Assembly (NCBI GenBank): GCA_035048485.1
Contig: CM068582.1
Coordinates: 33,779,596 to 33,843,595, forward strand
Direction of reading: 5' to 3'
DNA from: Pteria penguin
Taxonomy: Eukaryota > Mollusca > Bivalvia > Pterioida > Pteriidae
DNA length: 64,000 bases
A model generated the notes under the pieces. It ran no database searches. It had not been told where the DNA came from and was given only the letters and a program-made list of their open reading frames with translations. A program made the translations under genes and the position numbers. This document shows, piece by piece, positions 13,014 to 24,609 of the stretch. Every line of letters begins with the position of its first letter. Position 1 is the stretch's first letter.

Positions 13014-13415
13014 TTAAGCCCTAAAACAAAGCTTTTTATCCACATTATTTAATTTTTTTTAAGCTGTGACATTAACCTGCGATAGACTGCTTTACCTATC
13101 CGTAGATTTATATCGACTTATTACCAAGGAAAGCCGGAAGCCTTCTTGAAGTTTTTTCTTTAATTTCTTCATCTTAATTTCAATGTAACAGATCTTTTCT
13201 TAGACGAATTTAAAGCATGCACATATAATGCTACTTGTTTCAAAATGATAGTAACTGTTGCAAAATCAAAAAGGAAATGAAACAAAGTAACAGGATTATT
13301 ATAAAAGATGTAGGATAAAGGGACAGAAGATTGTGCCGCTATGTTTAGTATTACATTGATATATATTTATATGTATCTGTCAAAAACCGTGCTTTTTGTG
13401 TGTCGCATTTTGTTT

Positions 13416-13417
13416 GT

Positions 13418-13448
<31 letters not shown>

Positions 13449-13450
13449 TT
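13416..13450 (+). repeat. (TTTA)n microsatellite
   Basis: Nine tandem TTTA units. Confidence 0.9.
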
Positions 13451-13454
13451 AAGA

Positions 13455-16400
13455 TTTCAGCTTGTGTCCGTTTAGTTGGTCAGAGTAAACTATACAAATG
13501 GTTATATTTCTTTTGGTTTACATGTAATGAAAGCAAGAACTTCCGTTACTTGTGATTTCGATTTCTTTTTCTTTGAAGTGTTCTGATGTATATTATTTCC
13601 ATGTACACTATGATTGGATCTTTTTATTCTAGAAATCAATATCATTTTCTTATATCATGTATTTTGACTAGCCTATAAATTATTTTCTTTTTCTGTCAAT
13701 GGTTTCTGAAAGATTTTATGACTTTGCTAGCTTTTACTTGTCAATTTTATTACCCATATATTACAAGCGCTGGATTCAGATGTGTCGTTCCTCCGCTGTT
13801 AAATGAGAGAAACATATTTTGGCACTGCTGACATTGTGTATTCTAAGTAATAAACGCAAAACGCTACAGTTATATGGGCAGCGGACACTGGACATTACCA
13901 CAAAAGTTGGTCAATAACTCCCTATGTCTCCTTGTCTTACCATACCTTACAAACCAATTTCTGCCCGCAGAATTTTTTTTTTTTTTTTTTTTTTTTGGTA
14001 GGTGAAAAAATTACGGACAGATTTGTATTCTAATACCGACTCTTTTCAAAGATTGTCATATCAGTATGGCATGACCTGACCATTTTATACTTGTCATTCG
14101 GCCACACTGCTTCAAAGGATAACACGTGAATATATTTGCATGGTAACAATAAAGAAAAATAATAAATCAATCACTACAGAACATTTTATAAGCAAACTGA
14201 TTGTCACTGACTAAGAGGTCACTCTTTACTCTTTAATTTAGTGGGTCGCAGTGCATTTACCAATGGGGTTTGTTAGCAATTGTTTTACATATGCATGTAT
14301 AATGGTTTTGCTGCATGACTAGATAAAACATAAGGTACGATTACAGGAAACATAAATATACAGGAAATACAGATATAACAGACGCATACGTAAGTGGAAG
14401 ATTTGAATAGCATCGATGTCATTACTCATGTAAAGCCCATGAACAGGTTTACCAAAATATCTGACTTTACATGTCAATTGGCAGTACTAAGTCGTTACCC
14501 TATGTGCCGTGTATCTGACAAGTTAATGCTCTTGTATATGTATATGTTCTTAATATGATTTTGTTTTGCCAAGGTTTGACACTGTTATGTGTTTATTCGG
14601 AATATAGCTTTCCTCTCATACATACAATTATTAATTAAATGATAATGTTTACACATTTTCATTATAAAGAATGGTACTATTGAATCTGTAACATTTTAGG
14701 GATACGCTTAAACAATACCCTTAGTCGTGTCATACAGGGAGTTTCCCTTTGATTAACGTGCATTTTGAGAAAACATTAGGTTTACCATAAGATATATAAA
14801 TTCACCTCCAGATCATTTCAATTTCAAATTAAAAGCATGCTATGATGTTGGTTTTGCGCATAAGTCACGATTTCATCGACATCAACTAAACATCACCTGG
14901 CGAACAATAGGAAATATTAAGTAATCATTTAAGAACATATATACCGCTATTAAGTTTGAGCACCATATACGCATTCGACAAATAACGTTTCGTAAGTGAT
15001 GCTCACGACAGAGGCGGAGGACGTCCAAAACACTTGTACGACATAAATGATTATCAACGTCACTGTGGCATTTACAAGAACATGCCACGGTGGTCATTCG
15101 TGAACATATGGATTTAAAGGTGAGACACAATACTTGATGCTTACACCTATATGATATATAATGTAACGGTGCGTTTTCTTTGAGTTTGCCATTTTACCCA
15201 ATCAAAGATTCCTTTTGGAATATATTGAAATCTTTATATTTTATATCGTTCTTCTGGTGTTACACTGAATTCAATACAAAGGACAAGATAACACTGGTAA
15301 TAGTCGATAGACCTACTTAAAATGAAAAATGCCTCACTAATGCACCAATAATATGACATTATCTGTCCTCCAGAACATTATATTCCAGTGTTATGACAAC
15401 TGCCTGACTATCACTTGATCTCTGTAATTGGACACATATACATTTGTACATTTATTTCAATTTAAACACAAATTTGACCGTTACACTCCCATGTAACTTT
15501 TGAAACTTTAAGGCCAATCACACTGCACAAGCAAAAAAACATTCATACATACAGTGTAACATTTCATCAAATGGCAAATCAAAATATTCACAAAATGTAA
15601 ATAAGTCATCACAGATTTAATTTTTCTTTAAATTCATTTTATAGGTATACGGAAATGACATCATCTTAAATAGATAGATAGTTTAACATGCTGATTTGTA
15701 TAAATGTGAAAACTGCCATAAATTAATTTGTCAAGTTTCATCCAATAAACTTTATGTAATGATGTATTCTTTAAATATAATGTCGACATCTCAGTTGAAC
15801 ATAAAATAATGTGCATTGTACAGAGATTAAGTTTCATACAGCTCGTATTTTGATACTTTTAAGTGTTAATGGTTTTATCTATTTACGCTACAACAGGTTC
15901 CTGTCACATATAAGCAGGCAAATATACAAGGGAAAAGGAAAGGCATCTGATAAAGGTGTAGGGCAGAAGTCAACAAGGAGATGTACAATTAAAAGTGGAG
16001 TAAACGCACGAACGAAAGCACTAACAACAGAACAGTTCTTCGCTTGCTATAGGCCTTTCTAAGCTCAACCAATTCCTATAGTGCTAACTTGTATGCAAGC
16101 GCACTGTATATAAGTTTCGATTAACATAAACATTTATATATATTATATAATGTAACTGACACTTAAATTTCTCATATTTTCCAATCTCTCTATATATCTT
16201 GTAATTATTTTGTACATATTTTGTTGCTATGATCTCCTACCGGTGGAAGCATTGAATAAAAGAAAAGGAGTAACCGGTATTTGTCAATACCTAGAGGGTA
16301 GAGTAAAACACTCGCGGCAAGTAGACTTTTACTCACTTTCAGCAGGTAGACAGTTTTCAATATCTAAAATATTTCATAAAATGTATACCTAATAATTAAA

Positions 16401-16565
16401 ACATTAGAGTAGAAAGTAATGAAAATTTTAGACTTAACTAAAACAACAGATAATTGTGATTATTTATTATCCCTTTCCAATTTTACTTATTCATTACCAC
16501 GAATCAAGGATATCCGAGAGTATGAAATTCTAAATTCAACATCAACAAAAAGACGATTGAATGAC
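13455..16565. other. Non-coding stretch, nothing recognised
   Basis: A T-run lies at 13973-13996. Short open frames (for example 14882-15130 on the minus strand and 15811-16062 on the plus strand) have no domain, start context or splice support. I see no gene. Confidence 0.5.
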
Positions 16566-16567
16566 AC

Positions 16568-16715
16568 AAAGATGTCATGTGGTTTCACCTCGATTTTATT
16601 TGGGTTCGCACTTGTCTGAATATGACACTATACACGATATTGTCCTTTTATTCCACAGACTATGAGATATGGTTTATCTTTTGGTACATTTTCGTTTTTT
16701 ACCTCAAGTATATCA
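16568..16715 (+). mobile_element. Family B tail, solo copy
   Basis: TTTCACCTCGATTTTATTTG, GTTCGCACTTGTCTGAATAT and GACACTATACACGATATTGT match the family B tail. The first half of the core (GGACGCTTACTCC) is missing, so this is a 5'-truncated copy. Confidence 0.7.
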
Positions 16716-18660
16716 ATATTATATCCTGACATAGGCGAAGCCAAATACCCGTTCTGCATTCATGTCCAACTGTTTCGAGTCACAGCCTTTAATTAATTTC
16801 CAAGGTCGATATATTGTATATTAATTATCAATCAGAGCGCAACATCAAGTCAAAATGCACTTTTAAAGAGGACTCTCATTAACGAAATCAGAAAATAAGC
16901 GCACTTGGGAATAGAATATATTTTAGACTGATGTAGGTAAAGTGTTTAACAATAAAATCCTACTTGCGTTCTTTAATTACATTATTGCTTTCCACAACAT
17001 TCCATAATGTCTCGCCAATATGAAGGCAGTAAGTGTAGGGAAATATGATAACCAAGGTAAGCAGTGCATCGAGGTATAGGTATATTAAAAATGCTCCTAT
17101 CAATTCATTTGGGTCTTGACTTTAATACTACAAAAACATAGCAGCGTAATCTACAGTGCAGAATAAAAATATATAGGGCAAGCAATGGTATAAGTACACT
17201 GAATCAGGTAGAAGAAATGAGAACTGTCAAAGTGAAGTAAAATAAAATCGCGTTTATTAAAAAGTCGCCGGTATCAAAAATATGTAGAATTCTATCCGAA
17301 CAATACCAAACAACGAGGGACAGAGAACTCGTAAGGAAATCAAAATGTGTGCTGCAAATAGCAATGTTACAAAATTTGAAAGATATCTTGAAATTTCATA
17401 TGTGCGTATGGTGAACCAAATTTGTGCTGGCATATATGTGATTATTATTAGAGTACTCTGTCGTTTAGCATGTATGTTTATTTTCGAAAATTCAGTCCTT
17501 GATTTGAAAAACAATTATTAATGAGGGAAATCTAACACCTTTCTATTATGTTTGCATACCGATTTTACATTTAGATTCGCCATGTCTTTGAATTTTCTGT
17601 AGCATGATATGGCATTGCTAGTAAGTTGTTAGACAGCTTTCATGTACCTTTGAACCCTTCAATATAAGTTTTACACGAACAAGTGACAGGCTCATAGTGT
17701 TGAGAAAACTAAAGGAAAACAAACGATCCTGGATCTGTCAAACCTCGCCACATATGCTAATAACTGACAATATCTGAACATGTTTAGCTGTTTGATATAT
17801 AAATATAAACGAAGTTTATTAATCAGTCGATAAATTCTCACCATGGTAATTCAACAGGTGGTTTCTGCAGTTACCCTTTCACCTCTCCGTCTCTGTTAAA
17901 ACCATTTCACTAATTCATATTATTCTACACTATATCTGATTCATTATTTTAAACGGATCAAAAGTATGGCTATGAATGAAAAATGTATTTTCGGCGTTTA
18001 GAGATAGGGAATTTGTGGTTGTTTTATTTTGAGCCTGAATTAATTTAGTCCAAAAGCATCAAGAGCTTTCTTGCGGTTAGAAAAATGAAAAGAGAAACGG
18101 TTTTTGTATTATCAGAATTTGTAGACTGGTAATAATACCCTAAATACTCTCAATAGCTTCAATTCTTACCGCTTTAAATTATTTGTCATTAACACTATAA
18201 ATCATATAGGGGATGGAGGTGATTTGTACGAATAAATATATATGTTAAATAACATAACCTTCTCTCCTTAAAATCTTCCATTAGATACATCACAAAAGAG
18301 AAAAAAAGAGGACATGCAACTTAGCAGCATGACAAAAGTCACCGTGAACACGCAGAGGGAAGAATATTAAGCACAAAAAGGAGATCACAAAAAACTCAGT
18401 CGTGGTACTAATTTAGTAAAGTTCAATTCACATTTAATTGATTTGGTAATCCAGTATATGTTCTACCAAGCCTCTATCAGTCCTTCTTACAAAAATTCTA
18501 TCCGCAATTAAAGAGAAACTTCATATGTACTTCGATTTAAGGATATTTAAAAAAAATTAAAGGACTTTTTAGGTAACTGGAAATCTCAGAACACTTTTAC
18601 ACAACTATTTCCTCATGTCAAAATGAAAGACAGTCTATTCACAATTATTGATAAGTGACT
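16716..18660. other. Non-coding stretch, nothing recognised
   Basis: No recognised gene. The 85-codon minus-strand frame at 17257-17514 is hydrophobic but lacks homology I can name. Confidence 0.5.
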
Positions 18661-18664
18661 TGAA

Positions 18665-18850
18665 AGGTTGTTGAAGGACATTGTGACGGGAGATGCGTGC
18701 AACCAGAGGACGCTTACTCCTCCCGGGTACCTGGTCTCACCTCGATTTTATTGGGGTTCGCATTTGTCTGAATATGGCACTATACCCGATATTGTCCTTT
18801 GATTCCATGGACTATGAGATATTGTTTACCCTTCGGTACTTCTTTTTTAC
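18665..18850 (+). mobile_element. Family B tail, solo copy
   Basis: This is one of the best-preserved tails. The core AACCAGAGGACGCTTACTCC starts at 18701, then CTGGTCTCACCTCGATTTTA, then TTCGCATTTGTCTGAATATG, ending TTTACCCTTCGGTACTTCTT. No RT sequence precedes it. Confidence 0.8.
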
Positions 18851-19261
18851 TTCTCTCTCCCCTTGACTGATTGCATTCAAAGGTCGTTGGTTTTGTTGAA
18901 GCCGCCTAGCGAGAAGTATTCAATATACTACTTACCAAAATGACCAATGAGATTACCTTTACCAACTTGGTTATGAAGAAAAACAATAATGGCAACACTC
19001 ATCTGCTCTATATATCGTAAAATTCCTGAAACGTTATCTATAGACAGCCTGAAAAATTTTCAAACGAAAGGCTTTAATGAAGGGGAAGGACACTTTAATT
19101 CGTTCGATCACATACACTGGATCTATTATTTTCGTTTCGTCACACAGTTTGTTTCAAGGCTTCTGATTCGTTTATGTGCGGAGCAAGGGAACAAATCATG
19201 AATTGGACCTTTGGATGTAATCAGTCAAGGGGAGAGAGAAGTTTACGTAGCGCATCCTCTT

Positions 19262-19716
19262 GACTCGTGAAGATGGATATATTGATGTATTATCTTTAAA
19301 TAATGAACATTTGAGACATAAATTCACCCAATATATCCCAAATATCTCGAAATTAAAGATACAACAGAAATCATTTCTTGCGCTTCGCATATTAATTTTC
19401 TTCCAAATGTTGACAAAGAAGGTAAACTAACTTCTTCGGTATATGACAAACAAGACGACATTTATTTTTCTATAGTTAACTTTCCACACACATGTAGTGA
19501 CATTTCTTTATATCACCTGCTCATGGTGTATATGTGTCTGAGCTTATCCCATGTGCTTGAAATTCTTCTAAATACGGTTCCTTCATTCATCGAGGCATAT
19601 TATTTAATGAAAAGTTATTATCACAAGGATATGAATTAAAACATTCCGCAAATTTTACGGACGTTACAAAGATCTTGTGTACAACTATCGGATATCATTG
19701 TTCGACATGCTGACTT
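19262..19716 (+). pseudogene. Reverse transcriptase C-terminal remnant (third Penelope-like lineage)
   Basis: Around 19278 the frame reads YIDVLSLNNEHL, which aligns with the catalytic YIDDVLSxNN box but lacks one Asp codon. A frameshift follows. Then 19349-19639 reads EIKDTTEIISCASHINFLPN, VDKEGKLTSSVYDKQDDIYF and SIVNFPHTCSDI, the conserved region after the palm in this RT group. The C-terminal FRKFYGRYKDLVYNYRIS appears in another frame at about 19645-19716. It is more diverged from family B than the family B copies are from each other. Two or more frameshifts and the lost catalytic Asp make it non-functional. The N-terminal half is absent. Confidence 0.75.
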
Positions 19717-19904
19717 AGCTATTCGCTTGAAAATGCTATTAATCGTTTAGATTGTAGTAGATTTCTATTGCAATAAAGATATTAACCTTGAAGTTTAACC
19801 AAATATGACTAAAGTATTATACAGTCTACTGTCTACTTAACTTTACTTTAAGTGTATAATAACCCGAATATATTATGGTATATTATGGTATCACATCATG
19901 GAGG

Positions 19905-20005
19905 GTGTGACTGGTCGCCAGGTAATGCTTACTCCTCCATGGCATCTGATCCCACCTCTGGATTTTTCCAGGGATCCGTGATTGCCTTAACTCATTATTT
20001 TCTCC
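19905..20005 (+). repeat. Dispersed repeat C3, copy 1
   Basis: Core-bearing repeat: GTAATGCTTACTCCTCCATG, then GCATCTGATCCCACCTCTGG, ending near GGGATCCGTGATTGCC. It is similar to 24230-24345. Confidence 0.6.
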
Positions 20006-20292
20006 TTTTATATCGATTTTCCTCAGGATCAGTCCTCGCTCGTTATCTTATTGTTTTAGAGCTTTCCGAACCTTCCCACTCACTACAAAAGTAGTATTAT
20101 CAAAGAATAAAACAAGAATGAACCAATTACTCAAGTTTAAAGGTCATAATATTTAAACCCAAACATTTTTAATAGAATTAATCTACATGACCAAGAGTAC
20201 CATGTCAGCCTAAGCGAAGTAAGGCCCCAGACCAACTAAAAATCAGAGGGGATGAAGTTCAAGATTTATATTTAAAAGTTTAAGGTAGTGTA

Positions 20293-20460
20293 AGGCTAGG
20301 TGTAGTGGTTAAGCGCTTGGTTTGCGGTGCCGACGATCCGGGTTCGATTACCAGGCTGCGCCACTACATTTAGGAGGTTGGTTACCTCCTGCTTCCATGT
20401 GGCGATATAACTGAAAAATTGTTAAAACGACGTAAAACACCAATCAACCAACCAACCAAC
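20293..20460 (+). mobile_element. tRNA-derived SINE
   Basis: A tRNA-like head with A-box TAGTGGTTAAGCG (20303) and B-box GGTTCGATTAC (20341) is followed by a body and a 3' part GTTAAAACGACGTAAAACAC, then a CAAC-type simple repeat (CAATCAACCAACCAACC). The ATATAACTGAAAAATTGTTA plus GACGTAAAACACCAATC ending is typical of mollusc SINEs of the RUDI/Deu-like type. Assignment to a named family is inference. The tRNA boxes would be the internal RNA polymerase III promoter. Confidence 0.85.
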
Positions 20461-20464
20461 TGAA

Positions 20465-22235
20465 AAGTTGCCTTAGAGTCTCCATCGCCCTGGTGGTCAA
20501 AGTGAAATAAAGAATATATATCTTCGTTACATTTTATCATTTTGATTACTTTCTTTAGAAATCTTCTAAACTATGTATGCACTTGAATTCCTGTTTGTTT
20601 TTTATCATTAAAGATATTAACAGTTCCAATTTTAAGGAACACTTTTCTGTTGATTTTGTATAAAGATTTCTTCTACACATTGTATACACGAAATATTTCC
20701 TGTTTTACTTTATATTAAAGTATAAGATATATGTTGCTATCAAGCCCAGGGGAACCGGGGGAAAGGCTGGGCCCCATCCCACTTCTTGGTCAATTATGGA
20801 CAATTTTTTTAACACGTTACGAAACAAAACGAAATTCAAGAGAGATACATTTTTGGAATGCTGCCTATCGCCCTAGCTGTTAATTCAACAATATGATTAA
20901 GCCTGACTATTGCGGATATGACCGGCAAGGGATGTTTTCTCAATTAAAAATTATACCTGATCCCATCCGTAAGCCTTTAAGGTTCTGTCATTATCCCTTT
21001 TCCGTATTTTGTAGTTTGCCATGTATAATATTCCTGCTTTAAACTGTTTGACATTTTATAATTTTTAACACGATTCATGCGTTATATTAAGAGAACATAT
21101 TTACTCCAAAGATTATTGTAAACTTGTCCTGGGAGTACAAGTACTCTTTATTGATCAAAAGTCATGAGCAAATTGATAAAAGTAAAGCAGTTACATGATA
21201 AAGATAAACTTTTATGGTTTAATCTTATATCTATAAAAGAATTTACAACTACCTTCTAAGTCATATTCTACACAATTGTGTGAATAATAGATTTCATATA
21301 TAACAATGAAATAAGGAAAATAGATTAGTAAGTTAGCAATGACGTTACATATATACTTCTTTTTCCGAAAGTACGTTATAAAAGATGTATTGTTCCAGTA
21401 ATCAATGAAGATCATTCAAAAAAGTGCTGTAAAATTTTTTGGTTTTTTTTTTAATTATGATGAACTAAATATTAGAACATGTATTCTTCTATTGATTTAG
21501 TACACCATATGCGCATTGCGACAACTTATGTCTCTAAGGTAATGAACTAGAGTGAAGAGTTGCTTGGAACGCAAACGTAGGAGTGACGGATTGATAGACA
21601 CAGACGTACATATGACGGACAAGGTGATTCCCAAAGGTCTTTATATTATCAATAGAGATATAATAAATTTGATGAAAAGATGGTTTCATCCTGGACCTCA
21701 GTGGCAGATAGACTGTCAAATAACAGGGTATAAATCAATTAGCGATATCGTGATATTGTCTCTAACAGGTGCTTTTGCATAGTAATTATGTCACGTCACA
21801 TAATTAATTTGAAGAAACATAAAGAAGATTTTATCAAGGTGGTTAAGATTTTTATACCAGAAAGATACACATTTATGAGACCCACATGGATGTGCGTGAC
21901 ATATGTTCTCAGATTGTAAAATAAGAAAAGAACAGGTGCAGGTGTCACTGTATTGCCTTCAACAAAATACCACGGCGGACTATCTCCCAGAGATAAGTAA
22001 GCGTTCCCTGTACGGTATGCGGCGTTTTATTGCCCCAAATATATAGATGACACAGACTATTGAAAACAATGCGGAAGAGATCATTTAATACCTACAAAAC
22101 TAGATGTTTCACTAGAAATGCATTTATAGTACATAAAAGAGAAGACAGAAGACATGTGATTAAATTATAATATTAAATATTTCTAAAACATGTACATAGA
22201 ACATGATTATGGTAAAATAACACAAAAAAAGATTA
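20465..22235. other. Non-coding stretch, nothing recognised
   Basis: A 76-codon frame at 21552-21782 (+) begins with GTG and has no domain I recognise. There is no splice or promoter context. Confidence 0.5.
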
Positions 22236-22239
22236 CAAA

Positions 22240-23190
22240 AATATTCTATTGTATTGCAGTTAAGATATTGACTTAGGAAGGTCAATTAAAGCAACAAACG
22301 TCATCCAATCGGTATCCGGTTTACGGGCGTCTACCTTACTTCTCGCAGCACAGTCAAAGGACAAACATCTTAAAACTAATAGAAAATCTCCATTATACAG
22401 AACAAGGATCGACGGGTTTCTCGAGTCTAGAGGTCATAAAAATTTTATCACGAAATGTTTTATGAAATAATATGCTAGTATCAAAAATATGTTAAACATA
22501 ATTATAAATCATTGATGTTCTGCCCGTTTGTAAGTGACCTCACATCCTTAATCTCTGGGAGTCCATCTAACAGTCAGTTGGGACGAGGCTCAGGACATTT
22601 CTTGCTTCGGCAAGTCACATTTCCGAATTTTGATAAAGTGTCTGAATAAGATCTGTTCAATAAACCATACGTTTGTTCTGAGTTTATAATATCTATAACC
22701 CTGAGTCAGAATTTCAAAGTGATCTTTACCTTTTTTTAATAAGTGAAGGCTCTAGCGAGTCGGACCATTTGACTAACATAAATATACTTTAGTTGGGTAC
22801 ATATCATCATCTAAATAAGGGGAATTTACAATAGAAAATCTAAAGTCACATTTTCATTTATGCTTGTATGGATAGTGCTATTATTAATTCAAACAAGTAA
22901 GTCGAAGAAAGGTATTCCCCTATTGAAATATTGTTTTTGTTTAATTGAAGGTCAAGTTTATAGATATCAGTAATACATTTTTCAAACTCGGGTGTTTCGA
23001 TTACTAAAATATCATTGAGATATATAGAAGGGTCATTGAACTTATCAATAAGGTCGAAACAATATAAAAATAAATCTGCTATAAGTGGGAATTAGCGCCA
23101 ACAGGAATCCTAATATTCTGTTAAGAAATATTGTCATTAAATCGCACATAGATAGTATCCATCAAAAATGTGATGCATTACATATCTCAG
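22240..23190 (-). pseudogene. Family A Penelope-like element, decayed 3' half
   Basis: Read on the minus strand, 23190 to 22900 carries broken RT palm sequence: a GIPVGAN box near 23100, then about 22960-23040 YLNDILVIETPEFEKCITDI. Here the catalytic YLDD has become YLND. The thumb region follows (RSYSDTLSKFGN near 22640), then the 3' tail (22245-22400) with TACGGGCGTCTACCTT and GACTTAGGAAGGTCAATT in plus-strand reading. These match the better copy at 33.8-35.05 kb. Multiple stops and frameshifts are present. Confidence 0.75.
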
Positions 23191-23469
23191 TGCAAATACA
23201 ATATTTATAATTATCATATATTTTGTTTCAGAATAATTTAGATGTATCTGTACAAAGGTATGACTTAGACTCTAGATTGAAACACCAGCGTATGAGAGAC
23301 AACACCTTGGTTTTGAATTACGTCATGAAATGGAAAAGTATATACTTTCGGAAAGTCAAATGTAGAAATTTGATTAGCTTAAAAATGTCTCAAACGGAGA
23401 TTTATCAATGACTTCGTCAGAGTTTTAAATTTGTTTGACCAAAACTAATTTGACGTTACTAATGTTTAT

Positions 23470-23840
23470 ACTCCATCTTAACCTTTTTATCTATACTTGA
23501 TTTGATATTATATGTATACATCCAGACATTTGTTCAAATGCATTTTTGACACCGGAATTTTAGTTCAACAGCATTTCATACCGTGAATGGAATAATTTGA
23601 TTCAGTGTCCTTGTCTCCTACATGTGCTTATATGTGTGTATATCTATTTACCTCTTGAACTTGAACAAATGTTGCAGGACTTTTGTTATAGGGATTATAT
23701 ACAACCAAGGAACACTTACTCCTCTCAACCACCTGGTATCGACTCAATTTAATTGGGTTTCGTATTTTTCTGAATATGACATTGTACACGATATTGTCCT
23801 TTTGTTCTATGGAGATAAGGTTAAACCCTCGGTACTTCTT
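23470..23840 (+). mobile_element. Family B tail, solo copy (full-length tail)
   Basis: The match begins around CCATCTTAACCTTTTTATCT (23472), just past where the RT stop would lie in other copies. It runs through the CATTTGTTCAAATGCATTTT region and the core at 23701-23750 to TCGGTACTTCTTTGTATAC. The apparent 104-codon open frame at 23622-23936 is in the same frame as one in other copies (GTLTP..HLVS...). Since this lies beyond the RT stop, it is more likely a non-coding tail than a protein. Confidence 0.75.
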
Positions 23841-24130
23841 TGTATACTGTTTATAGCATGGTCTCTAATAGCAGTAAGAAAAGAAGTAAAATGTTTAGAA
23901 AGCACAGTTGTAGAACAATTATATCTAAATCCTTGATATAGGCATCCGGGAGAGCTGACAACATCGAAGTGGCTGTGGCTCACGCAAACATTATATAGAT
24001 GTCAGATTCAGGATTTTGTTGCAAGATGCATATCCATCTGGGCATACATAATAATTATAAATCTAATACATTATCACACAATTTTACTTATGAAAACATG
24101 TTACCGTTTGCGACTACGGTAATACCGTTA

Positions 24131-24212
24131 GTATTTCATATGACTACGAAGTATTAGTATTTCATATGACTACGAAGTATTAGTATTTCATATGACTACG
24201 AAGTATTGTAGC
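24131..24212 (+). repeat. 26-bp tandem repeat, three units
   Basis: GTATTTCATATGACTACGAA starts at 24131, 24157 and 24183, with a 26-bp period. It sits immediately before the C3 repeat. Confidence 0.95.
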
Positions 24213-24229
24213 TCAAGTAATCGTATGGC

Positions 24230-24345
24230 ATTACGGCGGATGTGACCGGTCACAAGGGGTTGCTTACTCCTCCATGGCAGATTATTCCACCTTTGGTTCT
24301 TCCAGTTGTCCGTTATAGCCTATATCTCTATTCTGTCTGTTATAA
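24230..24345 (+). repeat. Dispersed repeat C3, copy 2
   Basis: GGATGTGACCGGTCACAAGG, then TGCTTACTCCTCCATGGCAG, then CACCTTTGGTTCTTCCAG parallels 19905-20005. Confidence 0.6.
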
Positions 24346-24374
24346 TGTTCCTAACATATCTACACACATTTGTT

Positions 24375-24605
24375 TGTTTGTTCACATTCGTGTATATACA
24401 TGTATACAGTGCTGAATTACATTGGTTTCGTCTGTATTTAAGGACATTCATGGCGGGAATGGCTAGCCAAACGGGAGACGCTCACTCCTCCTTGGCATCT
24501 GGTCTCACCTTTGAATTTCAGGGGTCCCTGAATGTCTGCTTTGGTACATTATTGTTAGTGTCATAGTCATGTGACAACAGTTACTTTAGTATTTTACATT
24601 ACTGA
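24375..24605 (+). repeat. Dispersed repeat C2, copy 1
   Basis: This region, with GACATTCATGGCGGGAATGG, GGGAGACGCTCACTCCTCCT, CTGGTCTCACCTTTGAATTT and the flanks TACAGTGCTGAATTA and GTGTCATAGTCATGTGACA, recurs in inverted orientation at 41045-41181 and 41935-42150. Confidence 0.75.
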
Positions 24606-24609
24606 CTAC

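Noticed and set aside
21552..21782. 76-codon frame with FHPGPQWQIDCQ
   Set aside because: It starts with GTG, has no recognisable domain and no exon context.
23622..23936. 104-codon open frame with NQGTLTPLNHLVS, similar to frames at 1293-1568 and 46950-47228
   Set aside because: The similarity follows the DNA of the family B tail, which lies beyond the RT stop codon; frames are broken differently in each copy.
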